From Neotamlana sedimentorum (lineage in GTDB: Bacteria; Bacteroidota; Bacteroidia; Flavobacteriales; Flavobacteriaceae), in the NCBI RefSeq assembly GCF_000943565.1, contig NZ_JTDW01000005.1, positions 248,001 through 312,000 on the forward strand: DNA of 64,000 nucleotides, read 5' to 3'. The notes below the pieces were generated by a model that searched no databases, was not told the DNA's origin, and saw only the letters and a program-made list of their open reading frames with translations. Shown here piece by piece: positions 7,818-15,941 of this stretch. A program made the translations under genes and the position numbers. Every line of letters starts with the position of its first letter. Within the stretch, counting starts at the first letter, position 1.

Positions 7818-8690
7818 TTATTGTTCACGCAATTGTTGGTTTATTAGTTTTAAACCATTCAAATTATTATTAAGAACTTGTTGAACATCTTCTGTTTTTA
7901 TATGTCCTAAAATGCCCCAAGGCCCTTTGTAACCTTCGTTTAATAGGACTTTAATCATATTTAGTTCGTAATCGCCTGCTCCAATTGGCAAAATTTGCGG
8001 TCCTTCTTTTTTAACGCCATTTAAGTTAACGTACGATAAATGCGGCGCTATTTTCTTGGCAATGCTTGGGAATTGCTGTAAATGCTCCAAAGCATGATGA
8101 AAATTATAAACTATTGAAATAGAATCGCCATTTAAAACATCTAAAATTTCGAGTTGATTTAGCGGGTTACCAAACCAACCATCGTGATTGTATAAAGCTA
8201 ATTTACAGCCCAAAGCATCTGCTTTTTGTTTAATGTACCTTATCATATTCACAGCGCGCTCAACCGATTGTTGTTGGTTTAAATCTTTAAAAAAATTATC
8301 GCTAAAACTTACCCAAATTGCTGGTTTAAAGGGCGCATTATTTAAGCCGTTTAACAACATTGTATTAGCTTCGCTTAATTTACCAATGGTATCTCGTTTT
8401 GCATTTAACCATAAAAACACAGATGTTATTTCTATATTATTTTGTTTAGCCAATTTAAATTCTTCGGTCATTGAAGTAAAATCGGCTGTCCCGCGATTGT
8501 ATCCGTATTTTTTTAAGCCAAATTCTTTTAGCATGTTTATACGCTGTGTTGGAGTTCGGTTTTTAGTATCGAAACCAATAATGCACCAAGGCGTTACTTC
8601 TTTTATTTTTATAATAGCTTCTTGTTTTTTAGCACACGAACTAATTAAAACAATTAATAGTATTATTTTTAGTGTTTTAAGCTTAATCAT
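7818..8690 (-). CDS. Xylose-isomerase-like TIM barrel lipoprotein (sugar phosphate isomerase/epimerase family)
   Basis: A 290-residue protein with a lipoprotein signal (ILLIVLISSC, Cys19). The rest resembles the AP-endonuclease-2 / sugar isomerase TIM barrel: KLALYNHDGWFGNP, IVYNFHHALEH, LSYVNLNGVKKEG and GYKGPWGILGH are the strand-end motifs that usually bind a divalent metal and a sugar. An acidic residue often found after the third strand is not obvious. Tail-to-tail spacing to the cyclophilin gene is 4 bases. Its substrate is unknown; homologues of this kind in Bacteroidetes are commonly associated with sugar metabolism. Confidence 0.75.
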   Translation of the reverse strand: MIKLKTLKIILLIVLISSCAKKQEAIIKIKEVTPWCIIGFDTKNRTPTQRINMLKEFGLKKYGYNRGTADFTSMTEEFKLAKQNNIEITSVFLWLNAKRDTIGKLSEANTMLLNGLNNAPFKPAIWVSFSDNFFKDLNQQQSVERAVNMIRYIKQKADALGCKLALYNHDGWFGNPLNQLEILDVLNGDSISIVYNFHHALEHLQQFPSIAKKIAPHLSYVNLNGVKKEGPQILPIGAGDYELNMIKVLLNEGYKGPWGILGHIKTEDVQQVLNNNLNGLKLINQQLREQ

Positions 8691-8708
8691 TATCTACAAA
8701 TTTTAAAA

Positions 8709-8810
8709 GATGTTGCGAACTGCGTTAGGGATTGCAGTGGAAATCCTTTTGCCTAAGCAAAAGATTGTAACGGAAAGCCCGACCGCGCCCTAAAGCGTGG
8801 TAACGCCCAT
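8709..8810 (-). repeat. Dispersed flavobacterial intergenic repeat, copy 2
   Basis: Read on the - strand it begins GGGCGTTACCACGCTTTAGG, continues with GGTCGGGCTTTCCGTTACAA and ends with CACTGCAATCCCTAACGC, matching copies 1 and 3. It abuts the stop codon of the TRIC-family gene on one side and ends 19 bases before the start of the isomerase-like gene on the other. Confidence 0.75.
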
Positions 8811-9416
8811 TTAGTTTTTATAAATATTTGGTAATGCAATTTTAAATTTTACTGATAATAAGCGCGTTACAATTATTACAATTCCTGAAACAATATACAC
8901 AATATTGTTATTTATTGGTAATTGGCCTAATGTAAAATAAACGACACCGCCTAAAATACATGTGGTTGCATAAATGGTTTCGCGCCTAAAAATAACGGGG
9001 ATTTCGTTGCATAAAATGTCGCGAATTACACCGCCAAAACTTGCGGTTATAGTGCCTAAAGCGATACAAATGATTGGGTGAAGGTTGGCGCTTATGCCTT
9101 TTTCTATGCCAATTAAAGTATACAAGCCAATGCCAATGGTGTCGAATAACAATAATGAGGTGCGTAAATAATTGATTTTGCTTCGAAAAATGATAGCAAA
9201 AATGGCTGATGCTATGATGACGTAGGTGTAGGCAATGTTTTTCATCCAACTTACTGGTGTGTCGCCAATTAGTAAATCGCGCAATGTACCACCGCCAACT
9301 GCCGTTACAAATGCAATGATTAGGATTCCGAATAAATCCATTTTTTTATCGATAGCTACCAAAACTCCAGAAATGGCAAATGCTATGGTTCCTAAAATAT
9401 CGATGGTAAAAAACAT
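8811..9416 (-). CDS. TRIC / UPF0126 family membrane channel-like protein
   Basis: A 201-residue membrane protein with two tandem repeats of three helices and a seventh helix. The signature glycine-arginine motifs are present in both halves: AVGGGTLRDLLIG near residue 40 and ASFGGVIRDILCN near residue 125. This is the prokaryotic trimeric intracellular cation (TRIC) channel family, formerly UPF0126, with some members annotated as glycine transporters. Transport specificity is not visible. The stop codon is immediately followed by a dispersed repeat. Confidence 0.88.
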   Translation of the reverse strand: MFFTIDILGTIAFAISGVLVAIDKKMDLFGILIIAFVTAVGGGTLRDLLIGDTPVSWMKNIAYTYVIIASAIFAIIFRSKINYLRTSLLLFDTIGIGLYTLIGIEKGISANLHPIICIALGTITASFGGVIRDILCNEIPVIFRRETIYATTCILGGVVYFTLGQLPINNNIVYIVSGIVIIVTRLLSVKFKIALPNIYKN

Positions 9417-9529
9417 TCCGTTTAGTTGTTGGTTTAGGTTGCGAAACTAATAAAAATGTTTTTTGGTTGTTGTATTTTGAAAAGAGAATAACCTAAAATT
9501 TAAGTTATTCTGAGTGTTTAAATTAAATT

Positions 9530-9590
9530 GATCCCGTAACGTGTTCGGGATGAGCGATTCACACACATTTTTCTGCGTTACTCTTGAAAA
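9530..9590 (+). repeat. 61-bp direct repeat, copy 1
   Basis: Starts with an ATCCCG ... CGGGAT inverted repeat and continues GAGCGATTCACACACATTTT. A second copy lies 117 bases further at 9647-9707. The last 44 bases of the two copies are identical. Confidence 0.85.
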
Positions 9591-9646
9591 TCTTCAGAAT
9601 AAATTAAAACTAATTATATTTTTTTGCCTTGTAACTTTAATCTTAG

Positions 9647-9707
9647 GATCCCGAATCGCCTTCGGGATGAGCGATTCACACACATTTTTCTGCGTTACTC
9701 TTGAAAA
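9647..9707 (+). repeat. 61-bp direct repeat, copy 2
   Basis: Same 61-base unit as 9530-9590, differing only in the loop of the small ATCCCG/CGGGAT hairpin. The 305-base gap (9417-9721) between the TRIC-family gene's start and the RDD gene's 3' end holds these two repeats and no convincing gene. Confidence 0.85.
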
Positions 9708-9721
9708 ATGTGGTTCTCTGC

Positions 9722-10441
9722 TCACATATTTTGAGTATAAAAATTATAATCTTTTAAAATGGCATCTATAAATTCGATATCTGATTTATGTTTCATAGAT
9801 TTTAACTCCATTACACTCATAATTTTAGAACGTAATTTTATTAATGTTAGGTAATCGTTTGATGCTTTGGCATTAATAAAGGTTTCTTTTATAATTCGAG
9901 CATCGTTATCTGACAGTTTTATAACCGTTGGGTATGTTGGTTTATAACCTTCTGATAAATTTTCTAAAATGGTGTGTTTTATGGTAACTTTATCTTTTAA
10001 TGCTATAACTGCTGTTCCTGCAGCCATGTCTCCCAAACGTTGTGTTTTTTTATTAAATAGCATAACAAAAAAGCCTAAACCAAAAATATAAACATCGACT
10101 ACCCTAAAAAACCAACGCACCGCATAATCGGAAAACGTGGCTTGATAACCATCAATTTTTACCACTTTTATTTTTAGCAATCGTTTGCCTATTGTTTGGC
10201 CTTGTAAAAATGACTCTAATGCCAGCGTATAAAACATTACCGGAAAACTTAATACGGTATTTATAGCAATTTGCGACCATTGATCCATGTTTTGATACGC
10301 GCCAACAGTGTAACTTAAAAGCAGCATATACCCTATTTTTATGGCATTATCTATTACAAAAGCCAACAAACGTTCTCCACCACCTGCAGCATTGAATGAA
10401 ATTTTGACATTTTGAGTAGTGTTAATTTGTAACTCTGACAT
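9722..10441 (-). CDS. RDD-family membrane protein
   Basis: A 239-residue protein starting MSELQINTTQNVKISFNAAG at 10441. The RDD domain follows: AGGGERLLAFVIDNAIKIGY with the Arg-Asp pair, then a membrane segment near LSFPVMFYTLALESFLQG, GQTIGKRLLKIKVV and YAVRWFFRVVDVYIFGLGFF. The frame extends to 10492, but that would overlap the divergent SpoIIM-like gene, and the ATG at 10441 gives the conserved N-terminus. RDD proteins are often ion or small-molecule exchangers, but here the neighbourhood (MoxR cluster) is the better guide. The gene starts 24 bases from the divergent gene. Confidence 0.88.
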   Translation of the reverse strand: MSELQINTTQNVKISFNAAGGGERLLAFVIDNAIKIGYMLLLSYTVGAYQNMDQWSQIAINTVLSFPVMFYTLALESFLQGQTIGKRLLKIKVVKIDGYQATFSDYAVRWFFRVVDVYIFGLGFFVMLFNKKTQRLGDMAAGTAVIALKDKVTIKHTILENLSEGYKPTYPTVIKLSDNDARIIKETFINAKASNDYLTLIKLRSKIMSVMELKSMKHKSDIEFIDAILKDYNFYTQNM

Positions 10442-10465
10442 TTTATAATTTAATTTATAATCTAT

Positions 10466-11455
10466 ATGAGGGAAGTTGCATTTATTAAGCAAAATAAGGA
10501 AAAATGGTTAAGTTTTGAAAAAGCTATCTTTAATAATGATTTTAAAGATGCCGATGAACTTGCCTCTCAATACATTCACGTTATAAACGATTTGGCTTAC
10601 GCACAAACCTATTACCCTAAAAGTAAGGTTATTGCCTATTTAAATCAGCTTGCTGCGAAAGCCTACCAAAAAATTTATAAAACCAAAGCCGAAGATACTA
10701 ATCGCATAATTCGATTCTGGAAAACCGAAGTGCCGCTTATTTGCTACCAATACCGCAAATTTATTTATGTTGCCTTTATTATATTTTTTGCATTTACATT
10801 TATTGGCGCTATTTCTGCAGCTAACGATGGTGAATTTGTACGCTCTATTTTAGGCGACCACTATGTAAACATGTCGCTCGAAAATATTGAAGCCGGCGAC
10901 CCGGTTGCCGTTTACAAAAGCGGTAGCAATTGGGGTAGTTTTATTGGCATTACCATTAACAACCTTAAAGTTGGTATTATTGCTTTTGTGTTAGGTGTGT
11001 TTTTAGGTATTGGCACGCTTTATATTATGTTTAAAAACTGTATAATGTTAGGTTCGTTTCAATACTTTTTTTACGATAAAGGTGTTTTTTGGGAAAGTGT
11101 TCGTGGTATTTGGATTCATGGTTCTATGGAAATTTTTGCCATAGTTATTGAAGCCGCCGCTGGATTAATTTTAGGCGCTAGCATTTTATTTCCGGGTACA
11201 CATTCGCGGTATACATCGTTTAAATTGGGAGCAAAAACTGGAATAAAAATTTTAATTAGCACCTTCCCGTTTACCTTTTGTGCTGGATTTTTAGAAGGTT
11301 TCATTTCCCGATATTCTAACATTATGCCGCATTGGCTATCGGTTGGTATTATTTTATCAACCTTAGGATTTATTTCATATTACTATCTTATTTATCCTTT
11401 TAAAATTCAAAAACAAATTACGGAATCTAAAAAATCAATCATAAATTTTTATTAA
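10466..11455 (+). CDS. SpoIIM-like integral membrane protein (DUF95)
   Basis: A 329-residue membrane protein with a soluble N-terminus (MREVAFIKQNKEKWLSFEKA) and about six hydrophobic segments from residue 100 onward. The conserved GIIAFVLGVFLGIGTLYIMF and GIWIHGSMEIFAIVIEAAAG motifs mark the stage II sporulation protein M / DUF95 family. In non-spore-forming Bacteroidetes this family sits with RDD, DUF4129, DUF4350, MoxR and DUF58 genes, as here, and is thought to be part of an envelope-associated chaperone or stress system. The next gene starts 3 bases after its stop. Confidence 0.88.
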   Translation: MREVAFIKQNKEKWLSFEKAIFNNDFKDADELASQYIHVINDLAYAQTYYPKSKVIAYLNQLAAKAYQKIYKTKAEDTNRIIRFWKTEVPLICYQYRKFIYVAFIIFFAFTFIGAISAANDGEFVRSILGDHYVNMSLENIEAGDPVAVYKSGSNWGSFIGITINNLKVGIIAFVLGVFLGIGTLYIMFKNCIMLGSFQYFFYDKGVFWESVRGIWIHGSMEIFAIVIEAAAGLILGASILFPGTHSRYTSFKLGAKTGIKILISTFPFTFCAGFLEGFISRYSNIMPHWLSVGIILSTLGFISYYYLIYPFKIQKQITESKKSIINFY

Positions 11456-11458
11456 AAA

Positions 11459-12427
11459 ATGAAAAACAAACTGTACCTAATTACTATAACACTTTCTTTA
11501 TTAATAACTAATTGTTCTAATTCTCAGACAGAGTTAAGTGATGAAAAGTCTCAAATAATAAATTTTTTAAAAATTTGGAATAACCTACATAACGAAAAAA
11601 ACATAGGAAAACTTACCGATTTGTATGATAAAAATGTTAATTATTATGGACATAATAAATCTAATAATTATATTATTGAAGATAAATCAAAATTGTTTGA
11701 AAAGTTCAAACAATTTACTCAAACAAACAATGGTATTTCAGAATTAACAAAAAATCTACTTGAAAATGAAATCAAAATCGCCTTTTCTAAAAAGGTAATA
11801 GTCAATGGCAAAACAAAATATTATCCATCCTACTTAATTTTAAAACATACAAACAACTACTGGAAAATCACAACGGAAGGAGACCTTATTACGGATAAAA
11901 TTATTTCGAAAAACAAAAATACTGGTAATACTAAAAAAATACTTGGTGATTTTAATGGAGATGGAAAAAAAGAATTTGCCTGGATTGAAACTCCTAAAAG
12001 ACTAGTTCATTCAGAATATATAATAAAAGAGGACGAACTAGAAGAAGGAGAATTCGGCATATTATATGATGATTATATCGGTTGTGACAACAGTGTTATT
12101 CATTTTTCAGACAAGACCATTTGGCCAATAACTATAAACACAACTTCCGGTGAATTAACAAATATTGGAGACTTAAATAACGATGGATCTGAAAACATTA
12201 GTGTTTATAGCAATATTAATGCCTATTCAACCCTTCACATATTAAATGTTAAAAACTATTATCAACCTAATCTTATCGATCCTATTTCAGTAAATCGTAA
12301 CATTTATGATAATATTCAAAAAGAAAATATGCTTGAAAATTTAGGTAATGGTAGTGTTAAAATAACTTATAGCACATTTACCGAAAAAGGAGAACATGAA
12401 TTAATCACAAAAATCATTAAACTGTAG
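11459..12427 (+). CDS. Lipoprotein with calcium-loop-like repeats, inserted in MoxR cluster
   Basis: A 322-residue protein with a clear lipobox (LSLLITNCSN, Cys20). No family name can be given with confidence. Residues 22-150 resemble a small alpha/beta domain (SnoaL/NTF2-like in look: ILK-WNNLHNEKNIGKLTDLYD). Two Asp/Asn-rich loops follow, DFNGDGKKEFAWIE and DLNNDGSENISVYS, which look like FG-GAP or EF-hand-type calcium-binding loops. It starts 3 bases after the SpoIIM-like gene and ends 43 bases before the DUF4129 gene, a place where flavobacterial clusters usually have no gene, as far as I recall. It may be a recent passenger. Confidence 0.7.
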   Translation: MKNKLYLITITLSLLITNCSNSQTELSDEKSQIINFLKIWNNLHNEKNIGKLTDLYDKNVNYYGHNKSNNYIIEDKSKLFEKFKQFTQTNNGISELTKNLLENEIKIAFSKKVIVNGKTKYYPSYLILKHTNNYWKITTEGDLITDKIISKNKNTGNTKKILGDFNGDGKKEFAWIETPKRLVHSEYIIKEDELEEGEFGILYDDYIGCDNSVIHFSDKTIWPITINTTSGELTNIGDLNNDGSENISVYSNINAYSTLHILNVKNYYQPNLIDPISVNRNIYDNIQKENMLENLGNGSVKITYSTFTEKGEHELITKIIKL

Positions 12428-12470
12428 AATAAAATTATTTTACAAAGCCCCCAAACAACCAACACATCAT

Positions 12471-13199
12471 TTGAATTCATTTAAATTACATACTTTAATT
12501 ATTTGTGTGTTGATGCTTCATAGTTTTCAACCGCTATTTTGTTCTGAAATTATTCAGCAACCAGAACAATTACGCGAATTTGACGAGGATTTTAAATCGC
12601 GCTATTCCAGCGATAAATTTAATTATGAAGGCGAAGAAATTATTGGTCATACCGAATCTGGTTCTGGCGAATACGAAGCATATAATAAAGAAAAAGTAAA
12701 AACAAAGGTAGAAGAAGACTCAAGTTCTGTATCCATCAATACACAACCTCTAAATTTAATATTTTATATAGCCATTGCATTTGCCGTTATATTTTTAGCC
12801 TATATTTTAGTTAACGAGGGTGGCTCTAACCTATTTACGGCCAGAAAACATAAAAAAGTAAATTTTTCTGAAGATATTACTGCCGAAAATATTGAATCTG
12901 CCGATATAAAATCACTTATCAAAAATGCTGAAAATGATAATAATTTCAGATTAGCTATTCGGTATTATTACTTGTTAGTGCTTAAACAACTCAGTTTAAA
13001 AAACTACATAAAATTTGAAGACGACAAAACCAATAGCGAGTATTATAACGAAATTTCAGAAAAACCGTTTAGTAAACAATTTTCATATACATCTTATCTG
13101 TACACCTACATTTGGTATGGCGAATTTCCTGTAAACACTGTACAATACGGCAAAGCCAAAGATAATTTTGAAACCCTTTTAAACACCATTAATAAATGA
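12471..13199 (+). CDS. DUF4129 domain membrane protein of MoxR cluster
   Basis: A 242-residue protein beginning at a TTG, which gives a signal peptide (LHTLIICVLMLHSFQPLFC). A linker leads to one membrane helix (LIFYIAIAFAVIFLAYILV, about residues 95-113), and the C-terminal DUF4129 domain carries NNFRLAIRYYYLLVLKQL and a hydrophobic helix pair. In this type of cluster the protein is thought to link the MoxR ATPase system to the membrane. Its last codons overlap the DUF4350 start by 4 bases (ATGA), a sign of translational coupling. The start could instead be the ATG at residue 15, but that would cut the signal peptide. Confidence 0.82.
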   Translation: MNSFKLHTLIICVLMLHSFQPLFCSEIIQQPEQLREFDEDFKSRYSSDKFNYEGEEIIGHTESGSGEYEAYNKEKVKTKVEEDSSSVSINTQPLNLIFYIAIAFAVIFLAYILVNEGGSNLFTARKHKKVNFSEDITAENIESADIKSLIKNAENDNNFRLAIRYYYLLVLKQLSLKNYIKFEDDKTNSEYYNEISEKPFSKQFSYTSYLYTYIWYGEFPVNTVQYGKAKDNFETLLNTINK

Positions 13200-14401
13200 A
13201 AAAGGCCTTACCAATAATACTTGTTTTGACGGCCATAATTATTGTTGGCGTATTTTTTATGGGCGTAAAAGTTACGCGCACCGTAGATTGGGAAGAATCC
13301 TTTAACGAAAAAAGTAACAAACCTTATGGCACAAGTATTTTTTACAAAGAATTAAATAACTTATTTAAAAACCGTAAAATAAGAACCATTTACCATCAAC
13401 CCGATAGCTATTTACAAGCAAATTCTGAGGATGGTTATGGCGACCACACCGCTAAAGGAAACTACATAATTATTGGTAATACCGATTATTTAAGCGAAGA
13501 ATCTATTGACGAACTTTTAAATTTTGTTGATAATGGCAATACTCTTTTTTTATCAGACTATGTATTTCCACAAAAGTTTCACGATACTTTAGATGTTAGC
13601 ATTGATTATTTAAATAACGAAAAAGATAGCATTACCTACCACTCGTTAAAGTATTTGGATATTAAAAATATAAAAATAGACAGAAGTGCTTTTATGCAGT
13701 ATTTCTCGTATTTCGATAGTATTAATCACAGCGTTTTAGGACATTCTAAAACTATAGAAAGCTTCGCTAATTTTATAAAAGTGCCGTTTGGTGAAGGCCA
13801 AGTGTTTTTGCATACCGAACCTAAAGTATTCACCAATTATAATGTTTTAAAAAACAACCGTTACAAATATGTTGAAGGCATAATATCGTATTTACCAGAT
13901 GACGATATTTATTTCGATTCGTATACAAAAATGCAAACACGTTATACTGCCAATGTAGAAAAAGAATCGAATTTAAGTTGGTTTTTGCAACAACCCGCAT
14001 TTAAATGGGCTTGGTATACCGCAATAATTTTTGGTATTTTATTTATGATTTTTAATGCTAAACGTCGCCAACGCATTATTAAAATTATAAAACCGCTGCA
14101 AAACACAACTGTTGGTTTTGTAAAAACAGTATCTAATTTATATTTAGAAACCCAAGATTATAAAAATATAGTCGATAAAAAAATCACCTATTTTTTAGAG
14201 CGCATTCGAACCGATTATCATATAAACACGACCGTTTTAGATGATGCTTTTTTAACAAAATTAAGCGCTAAAACAGGCAAGAAAAAAGAAGACATTAAAC
14301 CGCTTATAAATTATATAAATTGGTTACGAAGTAAAAATGAGTTTTTCGAAGAAAACTTAATTAAGTTAAACCGCCAAATTGAAGCATTTTACACAAAATA
14401 A
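13196..14401 (+). CDS. DUF4350 domain membrane protein of MoxR cluster
   Basis: A 401-residue protein with an N-terminal membrane helix (ALPIILVLTAIIIVGVFFMG) followed by the conserved SNKPYGTSIFYKEL segment that marks DUF4350. The middle resembles a glutamine-amidotransferase/GATase-like fold (NYIIIGNTDYLSEESIDEL, then LLNFVDNGNTLFLSDY). A second helix lies at about residues 272-289 (KWAWYTAIIFGILFMIF). It overlaps the DUF4129 gene by 4 bases and ends 2 bases before the MoxR gene, so the cluster is a tight operon. No enzymatic role is known for it. Confidence 0.85.
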   Translation: MKKALPIILVLTAIIIVGVFFMGVKVTRTVDWEESFNEKSNKPYGTSIFYKELNNLFKNRKIRTIYHQPDSYLQANSEDGYGDHTAKGNYIIIGNTDYLSEESIDELLNFVDNGNTLFLSDYVFPQKFHDTLDVSIDYLNNEKDSITYHSLKYLDIKNIKIDRSAFMQYFSYFDSINHSVLGHSKTIESFANFIKVPFGEGQVFLHTEPKVFTNYNVLKNNRYKYVEGIISYLPDDDIYFDSYTKMQTRYTANVEKESNLSWFLQQPAFKWAWYTAIIFGILFMIFNAKRRQRIIKIIKPLQNTTVGFVKTVSNLYLETQDYKNIVDKKITYFLERIRTDYHINTTVLDDAFLTKLSAKTGKKKEDIKPLINYINWLRSKNEFFEENLIKLNRQIEAFYTK

Positions 14402-14403
14402 TT

Positions 14404-15456
14404 ATGGAAGACAATCAAGATATACCTAAAAAAACAGAAGATGTTGTGTCGTCTATCGACGATAGCGCTCTAAACAGCACTAACGACTTAGAGTTTAAAA
14501 ACCGCTTAGATTTAACCGAGCTACAACAAAGTATAACCCAAATAAAACAAGAAGTTGGTAAAGTAATTGTTGGACAAAAAGACATGGTAGATATGCTTAT
14601 TGCGTCGCTTTTAGCTAAAGGTCATAGTTTAATTGAAGGTGTTCCAGGTGTGGCTAAAACGGTTACTGCTAAATTACTAGCAAAATCGTTAAGCGTTGGG
14701 TTTAGCCGCATACAATTTACACCCGATTTAATGCCAAGTGATATTTTAGGAACATCGGTTTTTAACTTAAAAAATTCGGAGTTTGAGTTTAAAAAAGGGC
14801 CTATTTTTTCGAATATGATTTTAATTGATGAAATAAACCGTGCCCCAGCAAAAACACAAGCCGCCCTTTTTGAGGTTATGGAAGAACAACAAATTACCAT
14901 TGATGGAAATAAATTTTTATTAGATGCACCATTTATGGTTTTAGCAACCCAAAACCCTGTAGAACAAGAAGGCACTTACCGGTTACCTGAAGCTCAATTA
15001 GACCGTTTTTTATTTAAAATAGACGTAGATTATCCCAATTTAGAAGATGAAATTGAAATTTTATCGCGCGAGCATCAACTGCAAGACAAAGCAAAAACCA
15101 ATCAAATTACATCGTTTTTAACCGCAGAGCAAATTGCGAAATATCAACATTTAGTAACTCAGGTTTTAGTTGAATCGCATTTACTAAAATACATAGCACA
15201 AATAATTGTTGCTACAAGAAGCAATCCATTTTTATACTTAGGTGCTTCTCCTAGAGCATCTATTGCCATTTTAAAATCAAGTAAAGCCTTTGCTGCTATG
15301 AGTGGTAGAGATTTTGTAACACCAGAAGATATTAAACGCGCTGCCATTCCTGTATTACACCACCGTGTTATTGTTACACCAGAACGCGAAATGGAAGGCG
15401 TAACTAGCAAACAGGTAATAAAACAAATTATTGAAACGGTTGAAATACCAAGATAA
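14404..15456 (+). CDS. MoxR-type AAA+ ATPase
   Basis: A 350-residue AAA+ ATPase of the MoxR family, which act as chaperone-like motors helping to mature or activate partner proteins. Walker A is GVPGVAKT (79-86), Walker B is MILIDEINRAPAK (138-150), sensor 1 lies in LATQNPVEQEGTY, and the QLDRF arginine-finger region and C-terminal lid (FLYLGASPRASIAILKSSKA) follow. The first 40 residues are an acidic low-complexity extension. It is the motor of the SpoIIM/DUF4129/DUF4350/DUF58 cluster. DUF58 usually follows directly; here a DUF805 gene lies between. Confidence 0.95.
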   Translation: MEDNQDIPKKTEDVVSSIDDSALNSTNDLEFKNRLDLTELQQSITQIKQEVGKVIVGQKDMVDMLIASLLAKGHSLIEGVPGVAKTVTAKLLAKSLSVGFSRIQFTPDLMPSDILGTSVFNLKNSEFEFKKGPIFSNMILIDEINRAPAKTQAALFEVMEEQQITIDGNKFLLDAPFMVLATQNPVEQEGTYRLPEAQLDRFLFKIDVDYPNLEDEIEILSREHQLQDKAKTNQITSFLTAEQIAKYQHLVTQVLVESHLLKYIAQIIVATRSNPFLYLGASPRASIAILKSSKAFAAMSGRDFVTPEDIKRAAIPVLHHRVIVTPEREMEGVTSKQVIKQIIETVEIPR

Positions 15457-15554
15457 AGGCTTATTTCTATTACAATAAACATGCTGAAAAAAAACACATA
15501 TAATCAACTTTAATCCCAAATCAAATATTAACATTAACCAAAACAAATATAATT

Positions 15555-15917
15555 ATGTTTAAAACCTCTTTTTCTTTTGATGGGCGCATAAGACGTACCG
15601 AATACGGACTTAGCTACCTTATTTACTTAGCTATCTATTTTAGTTCAGGATTACTTATTTCGCAACTAGGAGATGCCGGAAGTATTATTTTACTAGTAAT
15701 AGTTATACCTCTTCTTTGGTTCCTTTTTGCTCAAGGCGCTAAACGCTGCCACGATCGTGGTAACAGCGGCTGGTATCAACTTATTCCATTTTATGGTTTA
15801 TGGATGCTTTTTGGTGATAGTGAACATGGACCAAACGAATACGGACCTAATCCAAAAGGTATAGGCAACACCGATGAAATAAATGAGATTGGAAAACCTC
15901 TTGAAATTGAAGATTAA
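15555..15917 (+). CDS. DUF805 membrane protein
   Basis: A 120-residue membrane protein with the DUF805 pattern: an N-terminal FSFDGRIRRTEYGLSYL, two hydrophobic helices (LIYLAIYFSSGLLI and SIILLVIVIPLLWFLFAQGA), the conserved AKRCHDRGNSGWYQLIPFY, and a polar C-terminus with GPNEYGPNPKG. The function is unknown. It lies 98 bases after the MoxR gene and 24 bases before DUF58, splitting a pair that is normally adjacent. Confidence 0.88.
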   Translation: MFKTSFSFDGRIRRTEYGLSYLIYLAIYFSSGLLISQLGDAGSIILLVIVIPLLWFLFAQGAKRCHDRGNSGWYQLIPFYGLWMLFGDSEHGPNEYGPNPKGIGNTDEINEIGKPLEIED

Positions 15918-15941
15918 TTTTTTTCTTTAAACCCTTCAAAA

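Noticed and set aside
9541-9771. Open frame of 76 codons on the + strand
   Set aside because: It is built from the two 61-bp direct repeats, whose 117-base period keeps the frame open. The peptide repeats FGMSDSHTFFCVTLE and resembles no protein, and it overlaps the end of the RDD gene.
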